Part shown: positions 54,231 to 62,835 of the stretch, piece after piece
How positions within the stretch are numbered: the stretch's first letter is position 1
How the letters are laid out: every line of letters begins with the position of its first letter
DNA from: Defluviimonas sp. SAOS-178_SWC
GTDB lineage: Bacteria; Pseudomonadota; Alphaproteobacteria; Rhodobacterales; Rhodobacteraceae
Length of the DNA stretch: 64,000 bases
Assembly (NCBI RefSeq): GCF_039830135.1
Contig: NZ_CP156081.1
Span: forward strand, 1,784,001-1,848,000
Reading direction: 5' to 3'
The notes under the pieces: model-generated
What the model saw: the letters and a program-made list of their open reading frames with translations, nothing else
Databases searched by the model: none
Told to the model about the DNA's origin: nothing
Position numbers and translations under genes: made by a program

Positions 54231-54827
54231 TCAATGCGCGTGATCGCGAAGGCTCGCCTTCAGCCACAGGCCGAGCCCGAGCATCGCGGCCAGCCCGCCG
54301 ACGAGGCCAAGGCCGGAGGAGAGAAGATCGCCCGCCGCTTCAAGATTGCCGGCGAATGCGTGTCCCATCCCGATGTAGAGCGCGACCCAGACCGCTTCTC
54401 CCGCGATGCTCCAAAGCGTGAACCGCAGCCACCGCAGTCCGCCGGCGCCGGCGGCGAAGTTCGCCCAGGGCCCGACCGGGCTGAAGAGCCAGCGGGTGAG
54501 AAAGATCGCGACATCGCCGCGCCGGTCGAGGATCGCGCGGGCGCGGTCCAGCGCCTTGGCCCGTGACGGCTTGCGCCCAAGCCGGGACAAAAGCCCCGGC
54601 CCACCGGCGCGGCCCGCGGCAAAGCCAGCCTGATCGCCGATAACCGCGCCGAAAAGGGCGGCGGCGATCGTCGATACAAGCCCGAGATCGCCGGAGGCCG
54701 CGAACCCGCCAGCGGCGAGCATCATCATCGAGGACGGCACGGGCAGCGCAAGGCAAGAGAGAAACGTCGTCGCGGCCAGAAGCCAGAGCCCGTATTGGGG
54801 AACGAGCGACAGAAGCCAGTCGGTCAT
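54231..54827 (-). CDS. DedA-family membrane protein
   Basis: 198-aa polytopic protein of the DedA/VTT superfamily. It shows FLSCLALPVPSSMMMLAAGGFAASG, AVIGDQAGFAAGR, RRGDVAIFLTRWLFSPVGPWANFAAGAGG with the conserved Arg/Pro, and a C-terminal double helix. DedA proteins are linked to lipid-carrier recycling (C55-P flipping) and envelope integrity. The start overlaps the previous gene by 4 bp (ATGA). Confidence 0.9.
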   Translation of the reverse strand: MTDWLLSLVPQYGLWLLAATTFLSCLALPVPSSMMMLAAGGFAASGDLGLVSTIAAALFGAVIGDQAGFAAGRAGGPGLLSRLGRKPSRAKALDRARAILDRRGDVAIFLTRWLFSPVGPWANFAAGAGGLRWLRFTLWSIAGEAVWVALYIGMGHAFAGNLEAAGDLLSSGLGLVGGLAAMLGLGLWLKASLRDHAH

Positions 54828-55177
54828 TGCCCCGCCTGTCCGGCCCTGAGCGCGGCAAGGGCGGCCTCGACATCGGCAATCACGGTCGCGACCGGCTCGC
54901 CCCGCGCCGCGGCGATTTCGGCCAGCGTGCTTGGCCGTCCGGGTGACGGAGCAATGCCCAGAACGGCGGCCAGATCGTCGCGCGGGACGTTCCAGCTCCG
55001 CGCGACATAGCCGGGCGTCATCCATCCCGCCGGGTGCTGATCGCGATGCGCCGGGTCCGACCAGTAAAGCGCGAAAAACAGAAGGCGGGCAGCGAAGAAG
55101 AGTGTGACGGCAGCGGCGGCAAGGAAGGCCAGGAAGACGGCCCGATGGCCATGCCAGAGGCGGGTGACAACCGTCAC
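54824..55177 (-). CDS. Hypothetical single-pass membrane protein upstream of dedA
   Basis: 117-aa protein with one membrane helix (~13-38, AVFLAFLAAAAVTLFFAARLLFFAL) and a soluble C-terminal part (HRDQHPAGWMTPGYVARSWNVPRDDLAAVLGI, TLAEIAAARGEPVATVIADV). The GTG start overlaps the stop of the VWA gene and its own stop overlaps dedA, so the three are translationally coupled. I believe similar proteins sit beside dedA in other alphaproteobacteria. The function is unknown. Confidence 0.78.
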   Translation of the reverse strand: MTVVTRLWHGHRAVFLAFLAAAAVTLFFAARLLFFALYWSDPAHRDQHPAGWMTPGYVARSWNVPRDDLAAVLGIAPSPGRPSTLAEIAAARGEPVATVIADVEAALAALRAGQAGQ

Positions 55178-56355
55178 GTCAACGCCTTAACCGCCCGGCC
55201 GATCCCGTCGAGCGTCAGCGGGAACATCCGGTTCTCGAAGATCTGCCGAATCATGGCGACGGACTGCGTGTATTGCCACTCCCGCTCGGGCAGGGGGTTC
55301 AGCCAGACATTGGACGGCCACTGGTCGCGGGCGCGGCCGAGCCAGACCTGCCCGGATTCCGCGTTCCAGTGTTCGTTCGCGCCGCCGGGATGGGCAATCT
55401 CGTACGGCGACATCGAGGCGTCGCCCACGAAGATCGCCTTGTAGTCGCCGCCATAGGTCCTGAGGACCTCCGCCGTCGGGGTCTGCCGGTCCCAGCGCCG
55501 CCGGTTGTCGCGCCAGACGCCTTCGTAAAGGCAGTTGTGGAAGTAGTAATATTCGAGATGCTTGAACTCGGCCCGCGCGGCGGAAAACAGCTCCTCCACG
55601 ACCTTGATGAACGGGTCCATCGAGCCGCCGACATCGAGAAAGAGAAGGACCTTCACCGCGTTGTGCCGCTCGGGCCGGGTCTTCACGTCGAGATAGCCAT
55701 GCTCGGCCGTCGCGCGGATCGTGCCGGGCAGGTCCAGCTCTTCGGCGGCGCCTTCGCGCGCCCAGCGGCGGAGGCGTTTCAGCGCGACCTTGATGTTGCG
55801 GGTGCCAAGCTCGACCTGGTCGTCGAGGTTGCGAAAATCGCGCTTGTCCCAGACCTTCACCGCGCGCTGGTGGCGGCTCTCCTTCTGGCCGATCCGCACA
55901 CCTTCGGGATTGTAGCCATAAGCGCCGTAGGGCGAGGTGCCCGCGGTGCCGATCCACTTCGATCCGCCCTGATGCCGGCCCTTCTGCTCCTCAAGCCGCT
56001 TCTTCAGCGTTTCCATGAGCTTGTCGAACCCGCCCAAGGCTTCGACCTCGGCCTTCTCCTTGGCTGTCAGTGTGCGTTCCAGCATCTTTTCGAGCCATTC
56101 GCGCGGCAGGTCTATGGCGTCGAGCACCTGATCGGCGCTGATCGCTTCAAGCCCCTTGAAGGCTTCCGCGAAGGCGCGGTCGAACCGGTCGAGATGGCGT
56201 TCATCCTTCACCATCGCGGTGCGGGCGAGGTAGTAGAACCCGTCGATGTCATAGGTGACGAGGCCCGCCGCCATGCTTTCCAGGAACCCCAGATATTCGC
56301 GCAAGGAGACCGGGATACCGGTCTTGCGCAGGGTTTCGAAGAAGCGCAGGAACAT
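55174..56355 (-). CDS. VWA domain protein (CoxE-like), MoxR partner
   Basis: 393-aa cytoplasmic protein. The N-terminal helical region (~1-120, FETLRKTGIPVSLREYLGFLESM) precedes a basic/Gly-rich middle and a C-terminal von Willebrand A domain (~210-393). VLLFLDVGGSMDPFIKVVEE is the metal-site loop, in DxGxS form. VWA/CoxE proteins work with MoxR AAA+ ATPases to insert metals or mature enzymes; the moxR gene is 2.9 kb upstream on the same strand. The start at 56355 has GAGGCGG directly before it. Confidence 0.9.
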   Translation of the reverse strand: MFLRFFETLRKTGIPVSLREYLGFLESMAAGLVTYDIDGFYYLARTAMVKDERHLDRFDRAFAEAFKGLEAISADQVLDAIDLPREWLEKMLERTLTAKEKAEVEALGGFDKLMETLKKRLEEQKGRHQGGSKWIGTAGTSPYGAYGYNPEGVRIGQKESRHQRAVKVWDKRDFRNLDDQVELGTRNIKVALKRLRRWAREGAAEELDLPGTIRATAEHGYLDVKTRPERHNAVKVLLFLDVGGSMDPFIKVVEELFSAARAEFKHLEYYYFHNCLYEGVWRDNRRRWDRQTPTAEVLRTYGGDYKAIFVGDASMSPYEIAHPGGANEHWNAESGQVWLGRARDQWPSNVWLNPLPEREWQYTQSVAMIRQIFENRMFPLTLDGIGRAVKALT

Positions 56356-56360
56356 CCGCC

Positions 56361-56525
56361 TCAGCTCATGCGATAGTAGAGGATCGTCGTGAAAAGTCCC
56401 AGAATCGCAAAGAAAATCGCATGGGCGATCGCATATTGCAGCTTGTCGAAGCGGTTGCCGCCCCGGCGCGCGGCACGGACCCATCCGATCGCGGCGCCCG
56501 CGACAATGGCTGCGAAGAAGATCAT
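56361..56525 (-). CDS. 54-aa membrane protein between the DUF2927 and VWA genes
   Basis: 55 codons from ATG at 56525 to TGA at 56361. The protein starts MIFFAAIVAGAAIGWVRAAR and ends FTTILYYRMS. There are two hydrophobic helices (~2-16, ~34-50) with a basic Arg-rich loop (RAARRGGNRFDKL) between, giving an in-out-in or hairpin topology with the loop inside. The ATG overlaps the DUF2927 stop (ATGA), and the next gene begins 5 bp after its stop. This tight coupling strongly suggests a real gene. No known family comes to mind. Confidence 0.75.
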   Translation of the reverse strand: MIFFAAIVAGAAIGWVRAARRGGNRFDKLQYAIAHAIFFAILGLFTTILYYRMS

Positions 56526-57889
56526 TTCTGCCTCATTCTCGTCGCCGGCGACAGCGCCGCGATGTTCATCAGCCGAAGGCGCACCTCGGCGTCGGAGGCA
56601 AAGCCATACCGTGCCCAGCCGAGACTGTCGAGCCGCACTTGCCGCGCTTCGGAGGCGCGGCCGACGAGGTCGAGCGCTTCCGCCTTGACCATAAGGAGGC
56701 TTGAGAGAAGGGCCGCGTTCTCGGCCGCGGCGGCAAGGGGCAATGAACGGTTGGCGCGCAGGATCACCTCCTCGGCCTCCCCGTTGGACAGCGCGAAGGC
56801 GGCGAGCTGCATGTCGGCATGGGCCGCTTGCAGCGCCAGTTCGGGGCGGCTTTCATAGATCGCCGCGGCTTCGCGGAAGGCGATCTGCGCGGTTTCCGCG
56901 TCATGGCCCAGGGAAAGCCGGCCGAGCGCCAGCCAGGCAAAGCCGGTGCGGGTGTCGCGCCATCCGCGCGCTTCGGCGATGTCGAGCGCCTCGCGCGCGG
57001 CCACGCGCCGGCGCGGCGCAAAGGTTCCCGGACCGAGCGCGGTTTCGATCGCTTCGGAATAGGCCCTCGGCGTCGGGTCGGGAAGCGGCGCGCGCCCGCG
57101 CTCTCCTGCCGGGTTGAGGCGCGCCAGGAGGGCCGGGAGCCTGGCCGCGACCTCGGGCGCCGTCATGCCGCTTCTGAGCTCGGGCGCATAGGTCACGCGC
57201 AGCATCAGCATGTCGAAACCGGTCAGGACGGTATGGATGTTATCGTCGTTGAACACGGAATCAGGGAGACGGTAGAGGTCGTTCAGGGGACCGAGCGCCT
57301 GGGCGAGTTCCTCGTGAAGGCAGTCGCGGACCTCCTGCGGGGCGGTATCGTTCGGGATGAAGATCGCCGCCACGTCGCGGTGGGTCAGGGTGGCCCAGTC
57401 GAGGTCCGCCCGTGGCGCCCGGCGGTAGGCTTCCCAGGACCCGACGCGGGGGGCAACGAAACAGGCCGCGCGCGGCACCAGCCGCTGCATGACCTTTCGC
57501 GGCAGGAACTCCACGGTGATCTGCGCCGGCCCGTCCGGGGCCGAGGAAATGTCGATGCCGGCCTCGTTCCGCAACCGGGCCAGCAGCCGGCCGAGATCCT
57601 CGGCTGCCGTCGGCGGCGCCACGCCGGTCATCCGGACATGGATCGGTTCCTCGAACCGCGTCAGGACGGGCAGCGCGCGGCCGCTTTCAAGAGAGAAGGA
57701 CAAGTCCATGAAATCGCGCGCCATCTCGGCGTTCGATCGTTGCGGTGGTGGGGCTGCGGTTGCCGGAAAGCGCCGCATCGGCGGGAGGTCGGGAACGGCC
57801 GTGGCGCCGGGCTTAACACCAGCCGTTGGCACCCCGCCGCAGGACGACAGAAGGAGGGCGGCGAGGCAGACGGTCAGGAGGCGGCGCAA
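56522..57889 (-). CDS. DUF2927 lipoprotein
   Basis: 455-aa exported protein. The signal ends in a lipobox (LLLSSCGG, Cys ~17), and a Pro-rich linker follows. Then comes a DUF2927 domain (~50-270: RSNAEMARDFMDLSFSLESGRALPVLTRFEEPIHVRM, CLHEELAQALGPLNDLYRLPDSVFNDDNIHTVLTGFDMLML), which has the HEE and surrounding residues of a minimal metallopeptidase-like fold. Helical TPR-like repeats make up the C-terminal ~180 residues (REALDIAEARGW, LALQAAHADMQLAAFALSNG). TTG is the start, 4 bp after the GNAT stop. It is probably inner- or outer-membrane anchored and acts in the envelope. Confidence 0.82.
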   Translation of the reverse strand: MRRLLTVCLAALLLSSCGGVPTAGVKPGATAVPDLPPMRRFPATAAPPPQRSNAEMARDFMDLSFSLESGRALPVLTRFEEPIHVRMTGVAPPTAAEDLGRLLARLRNEAGIDISSAPDGPAQITVEFLPRKVMQRLVPRAACFVAPRVGSWEAYRRAPRADLDWATLTHRDVAAIFIPNDTAPQEVRDCLHEELAQALGPLNDLYRLPDSVFNDDNIHTVLTGFDMLMLRVTYAPELRSGMTAPEVAARLPALLARLNPAGERGRAPLPDPTPRAYSEAIETALGPGTFAPRRRVAAREALDIAEARGWRDTRTGFAWLALGRLSLGHDAETAQIAFREAAAIYESRPELALQAAHADMQLAAFALSNGEAEEVILRANRSLPLAAAAENAALLSSLLMVKAEALDLVGRASEARQVRLDSLGWARYGFASDAEVRLRLMNIAALSPATRMRQK

Positions 57890-57893
57890 AGGC

Positions 57894-58349
57894 TCACACC
57901 CGTTTGTACTTGATGAAGGGGGTCTTCTCGCCGATCCGGTCGTAAAGCTGCCGCGCGGTCGTGTTGAAATCCTGCGTCAGCCAGTAGACGGAGGCGGCGC
58001 CTTCGGCATCGGCCGCCGCATAGACCGCCTCGATCAGCGCCCGTCCGATTCCTTGCCCGCGCGCCTCGGGGTCGGCGAAAAGGTCCTGGAGGTAGCAGGT
58101 ATCGGCGACGGCCCAACAGGTGCGGTGGAAGAGGTAATGGGTCAGCCCGACCGGCTTTCCGTCGAGAACCGCCAGGAACCCCCGGAACTCGCCGGCGCCG
58201 CCGGAGAGCAGCCGGGCGAAGGTTTCCTCGTAGACCGCATCGGGCAGTTCGGTCTCGTAGAAGGCGAGATAGGCGCGCCAAAGCCGGCGCCAGTCGGCGG
58301 CATCGCCTGGTTCGATCGGGCGGATCACGAGCGTGTCTGGACGGGCCAT
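57894..58349 (-). CDS. GNAT-family N-acetyltransferase
   Basis: 151-aa acetyltransferase. Acetyl-CoA-binding motif A is LQDLFADPEARGQGIGRALIEAVYAAA (RGQGIGRAL), and motif B is the VYWLTQDFNTTARQLYDRIG segment. IRPIEPGDAADWRRLWRAYLAFY at the N-terminus is typical of the family. The ATG follows AGAGGGAAGG. It lies between moxR and the DUF2927 gene, and the substrate is unknown. Confidence 0.9.
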   Translation of the reverse strand: MARPDTLVIRPIEPGDAADWRRLWRAYLAFYETELPDAVYEETFARLLSGGAGEFRGFLAVLDGKPVGLTHYLFHRTCWAVADTCYLQDLFADPEARGQGIGRALIEAVYAAADAEGAASVYWLTQDFNTTARQLYDRIGEKTPFIKYKRV

Positions 58350-58431
58350 GCCTTCCCTCTTGCGGTTGACGCAGGCTAGCCTGCCTTCATCGCGCCGACC
58401 AGCCCGGCGGGGCGCGATTTTCCGCCTGCCT

Positions 58432-59271
58432 TCAGCCCCGGTTTCGGGCAAGAAAGGCGAGGCGTTCGAAGAGATGCACGTCCTGTTCGTTCTTCAGGAG
58501 CGCGCCGTGCAGCTTTGGCAGCAGACTCGCGCTGTCGCGCTTCAGGTCCGCGGGCGCGAGGTCTTCGGCGAGGATCAGCTTCAGCCAATCCAGCACTTCC
58601 GAGGTCGAGGGCTTCTTTTTCAGGCCAGGCGTTTCGCGGATCTCGTAGAACTGGGTCAGCGCGGTGGCCAGCAGGTCATCCTTGATGCCGGGGAAGTGGA
58701 CGTCGACGATGCGCTTCAGGGTCTCGGCCTCGGGAAAGCGAATGTAGTGGAAGAAGCAGCGGCGGAGGAACGCGTCGGGCAGTTCCTTTTCGTTGTTCGA
58801 GGTGATGATGATCACCGGCCGGTGCCTGGCGCGGATCGTTTCGCCGGTTTCGTAGACATGGAACTCCATCCGGTCGAGTTCCTGCAGAAGGTCGTTCGGG
58901 AACTCGATATCGGCCTTGTCGATCTCGTCGATGAGAAGGACGACCTTGGTCTCGGCTTCGAAGGCCTGCCAGAGCTTGCCCTTGCGGATGTAGTTCTTCA
59001 CGTCGTGGACGCGCTCGTCGCCGAGCTGGCTGTCTCGAAGCCGGCTGACGGCGTCGTATTCGTAAAGGCCCTGCGCCGCCTTGGTCGTGGATTTCACATG
59101 CCATTCGACCATCGGCAGGCCGAGAGCGGTTGCCACCTGGCGGGCCAGTTCGGTCTTGCCGGTCCCCGGTTCCCCCTTCACCAATAGCGGGCGTTCCAGC
59201 GTGACTGATGCGTTTACGGCGACAGTCAGGTCCTCCGTCGCGACGTACTGATCGGTTCCGGTAAATTTCAT
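58432..59271 (-). CDS. MoxR-family AAA+ ATPase
   Basis: 279-aa AAA+ protein. Walker A is GEPGTGKTELARQ (~33-45), Walker B is VVLLIDEIDKAD (~110-121), sensor 1 is IIITSNNEKELPDAFLRRCFF with the arginine finger. The C-terminal lid has PSTSEVLDWLKLIL. It is the ATPase partner of the CoxE-like VWA protein in the same run. The start at 59271 aligns with the family; it is divergent from dksA. Confidence 0.93.
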   Translation of the reverse strand: MKFTGTDQYVATEDLTVAVNASVTLERPLLVKGEPGTGKTELARQVATALGLPMVEWHVKSTTKAAQGLYEYDAVSRLRDSQLGDERVHDVKNYIRKGKLWQAFEAETKVVLLIDEIDKADIEFPNDLLQELDRMEFHVYETGETIRARHRPVIIITSNNEKELPDAFLRRCFFHYIRFPEAETLKRIVDVHFPGIKDDLLATALTQFYEIRETPGLKKKPSTSEVLDWLKLILAEDLAPADLKRDSASLLPKLHGALLKNEQDVHLFERLAFLARNRG

Positions 59272-59452
59272 AACATTTCTGATAAGATGGAGGGGGATGC
59301 TCGGCGCAGTCTTACCCCCGCGATCAATTTGCCGCAAGTCGGGCCGTGCACTAGTGACATCCCCCGCCGCTTGGGCTATGGGAGCGCGCAAGGAGTGCCG
59401 GATGAATATCAGCGACCTAAATTCCAAGTCCGGACCGAAGAACGGAGCAGAT

Positions 59453-59875
59453 ATGAAGGCAGAAATCTTTCTACCCGATGACTACCGTCCGGCCGAAGAC
59501 GAACCCTTTATGAATGAGCGTCAGCTCGAATATTTCCGCCGGAAGCTTCAGGTCTGGAAGGAAGAACTGCTGGAACAGTCGGCCGAGACGCTGGAAGGCT
59601 TGCAGGACAGCGCCCGCAACGTGCCCGACATCGCCGACCGCGCCAGCGAGGAAACCGACCGGGCTCTGGAGCTCAGGACCCGTGATCGCCAGCGCAAGCT
59701 GGTGTCGAAGATCGACGCGGCGCTCCGGCGGATCGACAACGGCGAATACGGGTACTGCGAGATGACCGGCGAACAGATCTCGCTCAAGCGCCTCGATGCG
59801 CGGCCGATCGCCACGATGACCCTCGAGGCCCAGGAAAAGCACGAGCGGCGCGAGCGCGTTCACCGCGACGACTGA
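59453..59875 (+). CDS. dksA: RNA polymerase-binding transcription factor DksA
   Basis: 140-aa coiled-coil protein that enters the RNA polymerase secondary channel and works with ppGpp. Features are the coiled coil with DIADRASEETDRALELRTRDRQRKLVSKIDAAL, whose tip holds the DxxDxA motif. The C-terminal globular part (YGYCEMTGEQISLKRLDARPIATMTLEAQEKHE) has one Cys where E. coli DksA has four, as is usual in alphaproteobacteria. Homology favours ATG 59453 (GGAG upstream). ATG 59402 in frame, with AAGGAG, would add 17 residues and is a real alternative. Confidence 0.92.
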   Translation: MKAEIFLPDDYRPAEDEPFMNERQLEYFRRKLQVWKEELLEQSAETLEGLQDSARNVPDIADRASEETDRALELRTRDRQRKLVSKIDAALRRIDNGEYGYCEMTGEQISLKRLDARPIATMTLEAQEKHERRERVHRDD

Positions 59876-59902
59876 TCCCCGGAGCCAGGGGATGTGGAAT
59901 TC

Positions 59903-59940
59903 CGGCACCGGGGTCGCAGGACTCCGGTGCCGTTGCTTTT
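59903..59940 (+). terminator. Rho-independent terminator of dksA
   Basis: Perfect 9-bp stem CGGCACCGG/CCGGTGCCG with a 12-nt loop that can also pair in part, followed by TTGCTTTT. It ends right before the ribosome site of the next gene. Confidence 0.8.
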
Positions 59941-59952
59941 GAAGGAGTGGCG

Positions 59953-61119
59953 ATGCTCGACGGACGACAGGTGACGGTGCTCGGGGCCGGGATCGCGGGA
60001 CTTGCCGTCGCCCGGGCGCTGGCGCTGCGCGGGGCCGAAGTGACGGTGCTGGAACAGGCGCCCGAGATCGGCGAGGTCGGCGCAGGTTTGCAGATTTCGC
60101 CGAACGGGGCGCGTGTGCTTGAGGTGCTCGGGCTTGGCGATGCCCTCTCAAGCGCCGGCATGCGGGCGAGGGCGGTGGAGTTGATCGACGGCGAGACTGG
60201 GGGGCGGGTCGTTCGCCTCGACCTCTTGCGCGACCGGCCCGATCAGGCGTTCCGCTTCGTCCACCGTGCCGACCTGATAAATTGCCTCGCAACGGGTGCC
60301 CGGGCCGCGGGCGTCACGATCCGGCTCTTGCAGAAGGTGGAAACCGTCACGCTCGGCAAGCACCCGCCACGGGTCACCACTTCGCAGGGGGCGGAGATCG
60401 AGGCGGGCCTTCTCATCGGCGCCGACGGGCTCCATTCGAAGCTCCGCGCCGCCCTCAACGGCACGGTGGCGCCGTTCTTCACCCGGCAGGTCGCGTGGCG
60501 CGCGACCCTTCCGGCGGAACCGGGTATCGCGCCGGTCGCCAAGGTCTATCTCGGACCGGGCCGCCATCTCGTGACCTATCCGCTGCGGGGCGGGACGCTC
60601 AGAAATATCGTCGCGGTCGAGGAGCGGGGAAAATGGGCCGAGGAAAGCTGGTCCTTGACCGACGACCCGCTCGCCCTGCGCATCGCGTTCGAGGGGTTCG
60701 TGCCGGAAGTGCGCGGCTGGCTCGACCGGATCGAGCGGCCAAATCTCTGGGGCCTTTTCCGCCATCCGGTGGCGCCGAAATGGCACGGGCAGGGGGCGGC
60801 GATCCTCGGCGATGCCGCGCATCCGACGCTGCCCTTCCTCGCCCAGGGGGCGAACATGGCGCTGGAAGATGCCTGGGTGCTGGCCGGCTGTCTGGCCGAA
60901 GACGAACCCGACGCCGCCTTCGCCACCTACCAGGCGGGGCGCATGGCCCGGGTGCGGCGCATCGTCGAGGCCGCGAATACCAACGCGCGCAACTATCACC
61001 TGTCAGGGATCCGGCGCGACATCGCCCATGCCGGCCTGCGTCTCGCGGGTCGTTTCGCACCGGACCGCCTTCTCGGCCGGTTCGACTGGCTCTATGGCCA
61101 CGATGTGACGGCCGGCTGA
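59953..61119 (+). CDS. FAD-dependent monooxygenase (salicylate hydroxylase-like)
   Basis: 388-aa flavoprotein hydroxylase. The FAD Rossmann motif is VTVLGAGIAGLAVARALALRG (~7-27) with E in VTVLEQAP, the DG motif is LIGADGLHSKLR (~152-163), and the GD motif is AAILGDAAHPTLPFLAQGANMALEDA (~278-303). This is the group A pattern of salicylate or 3-hydroxybenzoate hydroxylases and of UbiH-like enzymes. The substrate cannot be set from sequence. GAAGGAG fixes ATG 59953; GTG 59947 would be too close. It stands alone, after the dksA terminator. Confidence 0.9.
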   Translation: MLDGRQVTVLGAGIAGLAVARALALRGAEVTVLEQAPEIGEVGAGLQISPNGARVLEVLGLGDALSSAGMRARAVELIDGETGGRVVRLDLLRDRPDQAFRFVHRADLINCLATGARAAGVTIRLLQKVETVTLGKHPPRVTTSQGAEIEAGLLIGADGLHSKLRAALNGTVAPFFTRQVAWRATLPAEPGIAPVAKVYLGPGRHLVTYPLRGGTLRNIVAVEERGKWAEESWSLTDDPLALRIAFEGFVPEVRGWLDRIERPNLWGLFRHPVAPKWHGQGAAILGDAAHPTLPFLAQGANMALEDAWVLAGCLAEDEPDAAFATYQAGRMARVRRIVEAANTNARNYHLSGIRRDIAHAGLRLAGRFAPDRLLGRFDWLYGHDVTAG

Positions 61120-61123
61120 GAAT

Positions 61124-61903
61124 TCAGGCGTCGAGGTCGACCCAGACCGGGACATGGTCGGACGGCTTGTCGCCACCGCGCACCGCCTTGTCGATCCCGA
61201 CATCGCGCATCAGGTCGGCCGCCTGCGGGCTGAGCAACAGATGGTCGATGCGAATGCCGTTGTTCTTCGCCCAGGCGCCGGCCTGATAGTCCCAGAAGGA
61301 ATAGTGGCCGGGCCGGGGTTCGCGGGTGCGGAACGCCTCGGTATAGCCGAGATGAAGGATGCGCCGGAACGCGGCGCGGCTCTCGGGGCGGAACAGTGCA
61401 TCCTCGACCCAGGCGTCGGGCCTGGCCGCATCCTCGGCCTGCGGGATCACGTTGTAGTCGCCCCCCATGACGACCGGCATTTCCTCGGCCAGAAACTCGG
61501 CCGCGCGGGTCTTCATCCGCGCCATCCACGACAGCTTGTAATCGTATTTCGGCCCCGGCGCCGGATTGCCGTTCGGCAGGTACAGCCCGCAGAGGCGGAC
61601 CGCGGTCTTGCCCACCACCGTCGCCTCGATCCACCGGGCCTGTTCGTCCGCCTCGTCGCCCGGAAGGCCGCGCGTTACATCCTCGAGTGGCAGCTTCGAC
61701 AGGATCGCCACCCCGTTGAAGCTTTTTTGCCCGTGGGTCTCGACGAAATAGCCGCGATCTTCGAACAGATCGCGCGGAAAGGCCTCGTCGACCGATTTGA
61801 TCTCTTGCACGAGAACGACATCGGGGCTGGCTTCGTCGAGCCAGGCGGGAAGGGCCTCGGCGCGCGCTTTTATGCCGTTGATGTTGAAGGTCGCGATTTT
61901 CAT
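61124..61903 (-). CDS. xthA: Exodeoxyribonuclease III (AP endonuclease)
   Basis: 259-aa EEP-superfamily nuclease of base-excision repair. Motifs are MKIATFNINGIKAR, VLVQEIKSVDEAFP with catalytic Glu, LCGLYLPNGNP, VVMGGDYNVIPQ with Asp and Asn, HYSFWDYQAGAWAKNNGIRIDHLL and the C-terminal SDHVPVW with catalytic Asp-His. The start at 61903 is set by the conserved N-terminal strand. It is convergent to the monooxygenase, only 4 bp between stops. Confidence 0.96.
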   Translation of the reverse strand: MKIATFNINGIKARAEALPAWLDEASPDVVLVQEIKSVDEAFPRDLFEDRGYFVETHGQKSFNGVAILSKLPLEDVTRGLPGDEADEQARWIEATVVGKTAVRLCGLYLPNGNPAPGPKYDYKLSWMARMKTRAAEFLAEEMPVVMGGDYNVIPQAEDAARPDAWVEDALFRPESRAAFRRILHLGYTEAFRTREPRPGHYSFWDYQAGAWAKNNGIRIDHLLLSPQAADLMRDVGIDKAVRGGDKPSDHVPVWVDLDA

Positions 61904-61977
61904 GGTCTTCCCCGCTGGTTGCGGCCTATCCTGCCCCGGCCGCACGACGGGCACAAGGGAACGGAGGTAGGGCAGAC

Positions 61978-62415
61978 ATGGCATTCCTGACGTCAAGCTG
62001 GCAGATCTGGGCGATCCTTGCGGCGCTGTTCGCCGCCGCGACCGCGATCCTCGCCAAGATCGGTGTCGATTCGATTGCGCCGGACCTCGCGACGCTGATC
62101 CGCACTGTGGTCGTCGCTGTCCTGCTGACGGGACTTGTTCTCGCGACCGGGCAGGGGCGCGGGCTGGGCGCCATCGCACCGCGGTCCTGGCTGTTCCTGA
62201 CGCTGTCGGGCTTCGCGACCGGGGCCTCGTGGCTGTGCTATTTCCGCGCACTGAAGCTCGGCCCCGCCTCTCAGGTCGCGCCCATCGACAAGCTGAGCGT
62301 CGTCTTCGTCGCGCTTCTGGGCGTTGCGTTTCTGGGTGAGCGCCTGTCGCTGACCGCCTGGACCGGGATTGGGCTCATAACGGCAGGGGCAGTTCTGGTC
62401 GCCGTCGGAAATTGA
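61978..62415 (+). CDS. Single EamA-domain membrane protein
   Basis: 145-aa protein with five hydrophobic segments, one EamA repeat rather than the usual two. WAILAALFAAATAILAKIGVDSIAPDLATLIRTVVVA and GPASQVAPIDKLSVVFVALLGVAFLGERLS are the EamA hallmarks. Half-size EamA proteins act as dimers, and the substrate is unknown. GGAGGT precedes the ATG. Confidence 0.9.
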   Translation: MAFLTSSWQIWAILAALFAAATAILAKIGVDSIAPDLATLIRTVVVAVLLTGLVLATGQGRGLGAIAPRSWLFLTLSGFATGASWLCYFRALKLGPASQVAPIDKLSVVFVALLGVAFLGERLSLTAWTGIGLITAGAVLVAVGN

Positions 62416-62431
62416 ACCCACGCGACGCGCG

Positions 62432-62764
62432 TCAGATCGAGAAACTCGTCCCGCAGCCGCAACTCGACGTGGCGTTCGGGTTGTCAACCACGAAGCGCGC
62501 GCCGATCAGTTCCTCGGTGTAGTCGATGACGGCATTTTGCAGGAAGGGCAGCGACACGCTGTCGACAAGCACCTTTTGTCCGCCCCCTTCGAGGATGAGA
62601 TCGTCCGGCGCGGCATCGTCGAGCCGGATGTCGTATTGAAACCCGGAACAACCGCCTCCCTCGACCGCGACGCGAAGCGCCTTGGCCTCGCCGGCTGCCG
62701 CGTTGATTTCGGCCAGCCGCGCGAAGGCGCGCGGGGTCACTTTCGGGGGCAGGGTCAGCTCCAT
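62432..62764 (-). CDS. erpA: A-type iron-sulfur carrier (ErpA/HesB family)
   Basis: 110-aa Fe-S cluster carrier. The three cluster cysteines are in GGGCSGFQYDI and the C-terminal SSCGCGTSF. It hands [4Fe-4S] clusters to apoenzymes. The ATG at 62764 matches the family N-terminus (LPPKVTPRAFARL); TTG at 62782 with GAGGA is an alternative. It is divergent from dgt across 71 bp. The name erpA is by resemblance; IscA/HesB cannot be excluded. Confidence 0.9.
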   Translation of the reverse strand: MELTLPPKVTPRAFARLAEINAAAGEAKALRVAVEGGGCSGFQYDIRLDDAAPDDLILEGGGQKVLVDSVSLPFLQNAVIDYTEELIGARFVVDNPNATSSCGCGTSFSI

Positions 62765-62835
62765 CGCGGCAACCTGTGTCAATTCCTCACCCCATCATAT
62801 ATGACGAAGCCGATACGCTACAAGAACCGGACCCG

